64,000 nt of DNA from positions 14,570,001 to 14,634,000 of the forward strand of contig CP093831.1 of assembly GCA_033063855.1 (NCBI GenBank), read 5' to 3'. Of this stretch, positions 62,230-64,000 are shown piece after piece. Within the stretch, counting starts at the first letter, position 1. Each line of letters starts with the position of its first letter. Origin of the DNA: Smittia aterrima. Its lineage: Eukaryota > Arthropoda > Insecta > Diptera > Chironomidae. A model generated the notes under the pieces. The model saw nothing but the letters and a program-made list of their open reading frames with translations, was not told the DNA's origin and did not search any database. A program made the position numbers and the translations under genes.

Positions 62230-63097
62230 TTGACAGATTTTGGGGCAAAGCATTGAAAATCCATCAATCGTTTCTAGAAATCCTCACAAAGCTCAAGAGG
62301 TTCTGTTTCAAGTAAAATTTTGAATCAATTTTGTCGATCTTAAGGTTGATGATGAAATAAAGAATGTTTATCATAAAATACACGATAGTTGCTGAGCTTC
62401 TTCAGTCGGGTCAATCGAAGATGAGGTTCCTCATATGACATTAAATGATGAAAATTTCTAAACATCAGATCAAGCTAGAAAGTTTGCAAAATATATTTTA
62501 GGTGAGTTCTTTCAATATTTTTCAGTGCTCCTTTTGCTCTCTTTATTTTACATTCGGCAAGATCGATAATCCTGCAAGTCTCATATCAATTGACATCAAC
62601 TTCCGAAGGCAAAACAAATTGTTATCAGACGAAAGTAAAGAAAATAATCGACTGAGTTGGATGTTCTTGCTAAAAAGAAAGGAAAGCACAGTAAACAAAA
62701 GAACACGACTTTCAGCGGTTTTTTAGAGACGGATGATGTGAGTCAAGTTGATATTGAGCCTTAAAAGAAGTACAATACTCAATCAGTCATCAACAAGCAA
62801 AAATACTCAATAAAATGTAATCGTAAAAAAGATTTTGCAACAGCCTCTGTCTAATGTAAAGATCAACACGATACGCAAAGAATCAACAGCGCAATTTGTT
62901 CCACAATGCAAGTTTCGCAGCATATGGGAGAAATATCTGTTCATACGTCGCAGTTAAAAACACTTTCCGGTCCGATTACAATACAATTAACACCAATGAA
63001 GAGCCAGCAAGAGTTTGCAGAGTCCCTTGTCCATGATCTCGAAACATCATTTCCAGACAACAATAAGAATCTTCTAAATACGATTCCAAACATCTAA
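62230..63097 (+). pseudogene. Decayed protein-coding gene, family not recognised
   Basis: Several plus-strand segments have protein-like composition but are broken by in-frame stops and frame changes. Near 62337-62490 a frame reads VDDEIKNVYHKIHDS, then a stop, IEDEVPHMTLND, another stop, and DQARKFAKYI. From about 62520 to 62726 follows DNPASLISIDINF, then ETDDVSQVDIEP with a stop. Between 62830 and 62925 the good frame reads LQQPLSNVKINTIRKESTAQFVPQ, and after a frame change 62906-63097 reads SGPITIQLTPMKSQQEFAESLVHDLE to a stop at 63095. An intron-like GTGAGT...TTTTTCAG survives at 62501-62525. This pattern fits an old unprocessed pseudogene. I do not recognise the family; a real multi-exon gene with unseen introns is less likely. 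Confidence 0.4.
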
Positions 63098-63320
63098 ACC
63101 TGTTGAAGTATTCGGCTAAATATGGTTTTTTTAATGACTTTTATTTTATTTTGTTCCTTCAAATGGAGCTGAAGAGCAAATCTATCTCCAATCTACACGA
63201 AATGCATCAAATTTTATTTATTCTTTCATTTATGTTCAACTTTAGTTTTGATTTCTCAACACCGCGTTTACTAGACATTTTTTTGCTACCGCTATTTGAA
63301 ACATCTCACAAAGTATTTTT
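63098..63320. other. Tom22 3' flank
   Basis: About 220 bp with no coding character, lying between the remains of the decayed gene and the minus-strand Tom22 stop codon. Contains TTTATT signals usable as minus-strand polyadenylation sites. Confidence 0.5.
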
Positions 63321-63800
63321 TTATCGAGGAGGTGGAGGCATTGGTAAGTTTGAAGCGGTTCCTGGACCGAGAAGAACCTGCTTCTGTTGTGACTTCTGCA
63401 TTTCTTCCATCTGTGCTCGCTCTGTCTCAAAAATTACTGGAGCGAAAAGGATCATGCTGCTTGTGAAGAAAATCCAGGATGAAGCGCAGGCGAATTTGTA
63501 GACCGCAACGACACTTTTGGCAGAAACATCAACAACTGTTTCGGAGAAGTGGCGAACAGGATCAGGGAACATTTCAGTTAAAGCCCACAATCGCTCGGAC
63601 AAAGTCTCATCGGGTTCATCTTCGTAATCTTCCAGTGACATATCTTCCTACAAAAGAAAAACAAAAATAGGTTAATACTTTGTGAAAATCGATGAGAAAC
63701 GATGTTTGTTTACAGTTTTCCTTTCGGGAGTTTCATCCTTTGACGACACAATCGATTCCATTCCAGAATCCTTCTCAATTTGAAGCAATTCACTGTCCAT
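63321..63800 (-). CDS. Tom22: Mitochondrial import receptor subunit TOM22
   Basis: Two coding exons (63714-63800 and 63321-63647) give 137 residues; human TOMM22 has 142. The N-terminus is acidic (LEDYEDEPDETLSERLWALTE), forming the cytosolic presequence-binding face. One membrane helix follows near 83-101 (SWIFFTSSMILFAPVIF), with a conserved proline in the anchor, then FETERAQME and a glutamine-rich tail with LLGPG ending in MPPPPR. TOM22 is the central receptor and organiser of the TOM complex in the outer mitochondrial membrane. The start is the first ATG of the upstream exon; the acidic first exon joins in phase 0. Confidence 0.95.
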
Positions 63801-64000
63801 TCAATTTATACGGAAAACCAAGAAACTGCAAAGAAAGTCATTTAATTAGTGCAATCCACAAGTTCTCGACGTATATCACGATGATGAATGCTTTAACTCA
63901 CTTTTGATTGTGATGAATTGTCTTTACATAAGATTCTAACTCAGATTTTAGAAAATAAATTTAAGAAAATATTTTTTTGGTTTAGTTTTTGCAGAGATGC
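63801..64000. other. Right-edge sequence upstream of Tom22
   Basis: AT-rich DNA with the Tom22 promoter side at its left. No feature recognised before the window ends. Confidence 0.5.

Noticed and set aside
1..64000. CRISPR array, bacterial operons, rRNA or insertion sequences
   Set aside because: None seen; the introns and gene families show this is a eukaryotic nuclear segment.

Overview
The window is nuclear DNA of an insect, most likely a small-genome nematoceran fly (a non-biting midge is my best guess). The evidence is AT-rich sequence, split genes with many introns of about 50-90 bp and GT-AG borders, a ZAD zinc-finger protein, Neurotactin, a Fife-type active-zone protein, the microRNA mir-276 with both mature arms intact, and a CNMamide-type neuropeptide precursor. 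The species call is inference; the family calls come from the translated exons. All gene models were spliced by eye, and reading phase was checked across every junction.

Layout. 1-11.1 kb is dense: a ZAD/C2H2 zinc-finger gene (-), a divergent gene derived from a Tigger/pogo-type transposase (+), a C6orf136-like mitochondrial protein (+), the kinase Pdk1 (-) and the actin-regulated transcription coactivator Mrtf (-). 13.8-20.5 kb holds a 15-coding-exon Fife (Piccolo/RIM-related) gene (+). 20.5-48.8 kb is a 28-kb stretch in which I find no convincing protein-coding gene. It contains mir-276 on the minus strand at 23.1 kb, a short GC-rich island open in three frames, and marked clustering of two octamers, AAAGGGTT and the POU octamer ATGCAAAT. 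It looks like the regulatory and primary-transcript territory of mir-276. 48.0-48.5 kb carries two diverged copies of an element with a pol III B-box-like core.

48.8-64 kb is dense again: Tmem87 (+), Faf1/Caspar (+), Neurotactin (-), a Tax1bp3/TIP-1-like single-PDZ protein (-), Cuedc1 (+), a CNMamide-like neuropeptide precursor (+), Pym (-), a decayed gene (+) and Tom22 (-).

The genes are mostly unrelated housekeeping and signalling functions, with a neuronal theme: Fife acts at synaptic active zones, Neurotactin in axon adhesion, CNMa is a neuropeptide, and mir-276 is neuronally expressed in other insects. The two items most worth follow-up are the transposase-derived gene, which keeps two of three catalytic aspartates, and the neuropeptide, whose predicted C-terminus is CNMPM-amide instead of CNM-amide.
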